Shown here: piece after piece, positions 26,750-27,684 of the stretch
Numbering within the stretch: the stretch's first letter is position 1
Layout: every line of letters begins with the position of its first letter
Virus record (IMG/VR): IMGVR_UViG_3300031886_000030
Span: 1-27,684 of that record
Strand: one strand, 5' to 3'
DNA: 27,684 nucleotides
Origin: a virus
Position numbers and translations under genes: made by a program
Notes under the pieces: generated by a model
Told to the model about the DNA's origin: nothing
Seen by the model: only the letters and a program-made list of their open reading frames with translations
Databases searched by the model: none

Positions 26750-27684
26750 TTAATTCGGGTCGTAGTCGTGTGAGCCTGTAGGAATAACTTTCCAATATAT
26801 CGGGCCTTCTTTTGAAACGTGATATGAAATATCAATTGCTTCAACTTTATGATTTTTAAAGAATATATTAAAGGCCTCTAAATCTTGTTGTTTTGCGTAT
26901 GCCTCATCCTCCGGGGTCGGCGCACCAGAAACATTTGTTGGGTTTTCATTTACATAAAGAGTTAGTAGGTTCTTAGATAATTCGGTCCATTTTTCCGCGG
27001 CCACCATGCTTTTACTTTCCAAATACTGTAATATATCACGTGGTGTATAATGCCCTTCCATTCGTGGGTTAAAATATTCCATAACCATAATAGAGTCGCT
27101 ATCCCAATCGACATTGTTATATGCTTCTATAATTTTGTTTAGTTTTTCTAATCCTATATTGTTTTCAAACAAACGAACAAAATATTCAATTCTACCTATT
27201 AAGTAACTAAGATTACTTCTAGTGTTTATATGGAGATTTATAAGTTCCGTTTCTATCGATTTGTATTCTTTTGCGGCTGTTTTAAATGCTTCGGGGTAGC
27301 CTTGGGTGGTCGCCATATCAGACTGTGCGTCGATCATCTGCGATCTAATTGATGATAATGCGTTTACATCGTTTGCTACGTCTTTAGCAAATTTTAACAT
27401 ATCTTTTATAGAACTGCCTGCATTTGGGTGGGCTGGGTCTAGTTTGCCATTAAGATATAGCATCAGCTCTTGATGAGGACCGGGGTTAGGATACCATTTA
27501 TTTCCTGGAGTTGATTTTCCGGCGCCATCACCTTTCCAGGCTTTCAGTGTTTGTTTAAGCCATCGAATGCCTTCTAAATTGTTTGTTTGTGCTTGTCTAC
27601 CAGAAAGGGTAGCATATGGAAATAGAGTTTTCAGGTTTACAGGGCCTATAATATAACTTATTACGTCATATTCATTTATGCCAA
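26750..27684 (-). CDS. Hypothetical protein, 5' truncated at the window edge
   Basis: The frame is open from the last complete codon of the window (27682-27680) to the stop at 26750, at least 311 residues; the ATG at 27463 is probably internal because coding sequence continues upstream (G-I-N-E-Y-D-V-I-S-Y-I-I-G, L-F-P-Y-A-T-L-S-G-R-Q-A, W-Y-P-N-P-G-P-H-Q-E-L). The body is helical and charged, with Y-W-K-V-I-P-T-G near the end. No family is recognised. A virion role is possible from the neighbours only. Confidence 0.7.
   Translation of the reverse strand, partial: GINEYDVISYIIGPVNLKTLFPYATLSGRQAQTNNLEGIRWLKQTLKAWKGDGAGKSTPGNKWYPNPGPHQELMLYLNGKLDPAHPNAGSSIKDMLKFAKDVANDVNALSSIRSQMIDAQSDMATTQGYPEAFKTAAKEYKSIETELINLHINTRSNLSYLIGRIEYFVRLFENNIGLEKLNKIIEAYNNVDWDSDSIMVMEYFNPRMEGHYTPRDILQYLESKSMVAAEKWTELSKNLLTLYVNENPTNVSGAPTPEDEAYAKQQDLEAFNIFFKNHKVEAIDISYHVSKEGPIYWKVIPTGSHDYDPN

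Noticed and set aside
1-27684. CRISPR array, insertion sequence, integrase or attachment site
   Set aside because: No regularly spaced repeats, transposase or integrase motifs, or tRNA-end duplications were seen; the content fits a lytic T4-like phage.

Overview
This window looks like part of the genome of a marine, T4-like myovirus. The DNA is strongly AT-rich and genes are packed end to end with 1-17 nt overlaps. They lie in long runs on the minus strand, with five genes on the plus strand. T4-type late promoter boxes (TAAATA core) recur in front of genes. The content matches what is known of cyanophage- and pelagiphage-type myoviruses: class Ia ribonucleotide reductase (nrdA/nrdB), a DexA-type exonuclease, peptide deformylase, an Sm-like protein, a PAAR spike tip, several 2-oxoglutarate/Fe(II) oxygenases, glycosyltransferases, radical-SAM enzymes and scattered tRNA genes. 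The host cannot be read from the sequence; the low GC would suit a low-GC marine bacterium such as SAR11, but that is inference.

Layout. (1) 1-1785, plus strand: the 3' part of a glycosyltransferase-like gene, a small conserved phage protein and a DxD glycosyltransferase-like protein. (2) 3893-1756, minus: a tight four-gene unit (unknown, HExxH metallopeptidase, peptide deformylase, glycoside hydrolase family 6), facing the plus genes across a hairpin. (3) 4689-3938, minus: a consensus sigma70 promoter, dexA, a 10-bp inverted repeat with a possible tiny ORF, and tRNA-Trp. (4) 10886-4706, minus: small proteins, two HxD oxygenases, a class 3 lipase, tRNA-Thr and tRNA-Ala set between coding genes, a 2OG-oxygenase fused to a domain resembling the 'sporadic carbohydrate cluster' LIC12192 family, and two glycosyltransferase-like proteins. 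(5) 12008-10977, minus: a PP-loop enzyme. (6) 12090-14653, plus: a subtilase with its own propeptide, a terminator, and a radical-SAM-like protein without cluster cysteines. (7) 16227-14618, minus: Sm-like protein, PAAR spike tip and radical-SAM/SPASM-like enzyme. (8) 19769-16261, minus: sigma70 promoter, nrdA, nrdB. (9) 27684-19766, minus: virion-type and unknown proteins, another HxD oxygenase, and a PD-(D/E)XK nuclease behind its own sigma70 promoter.

How it may work together. The DNA-metabolism genes (dexA, nrdAB, the nuclease) have host-like sigma70 promoters, while structural and accessory genes have late boxes. At seven genes the late box sits exactly 5 nt before the ATG with no Shine-Dalgarno sequence, so leaderless late mRNAs are likely. 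The most unusual cargo is a complete GH6 (cellulase-family) catalytic domain, the fused carbohydrate-cluster oxygenase, and a module of subtilase, cysteine-less radical-SAM-like protein, radical-SAM/SPASM-like enzyme and PAAR protein.
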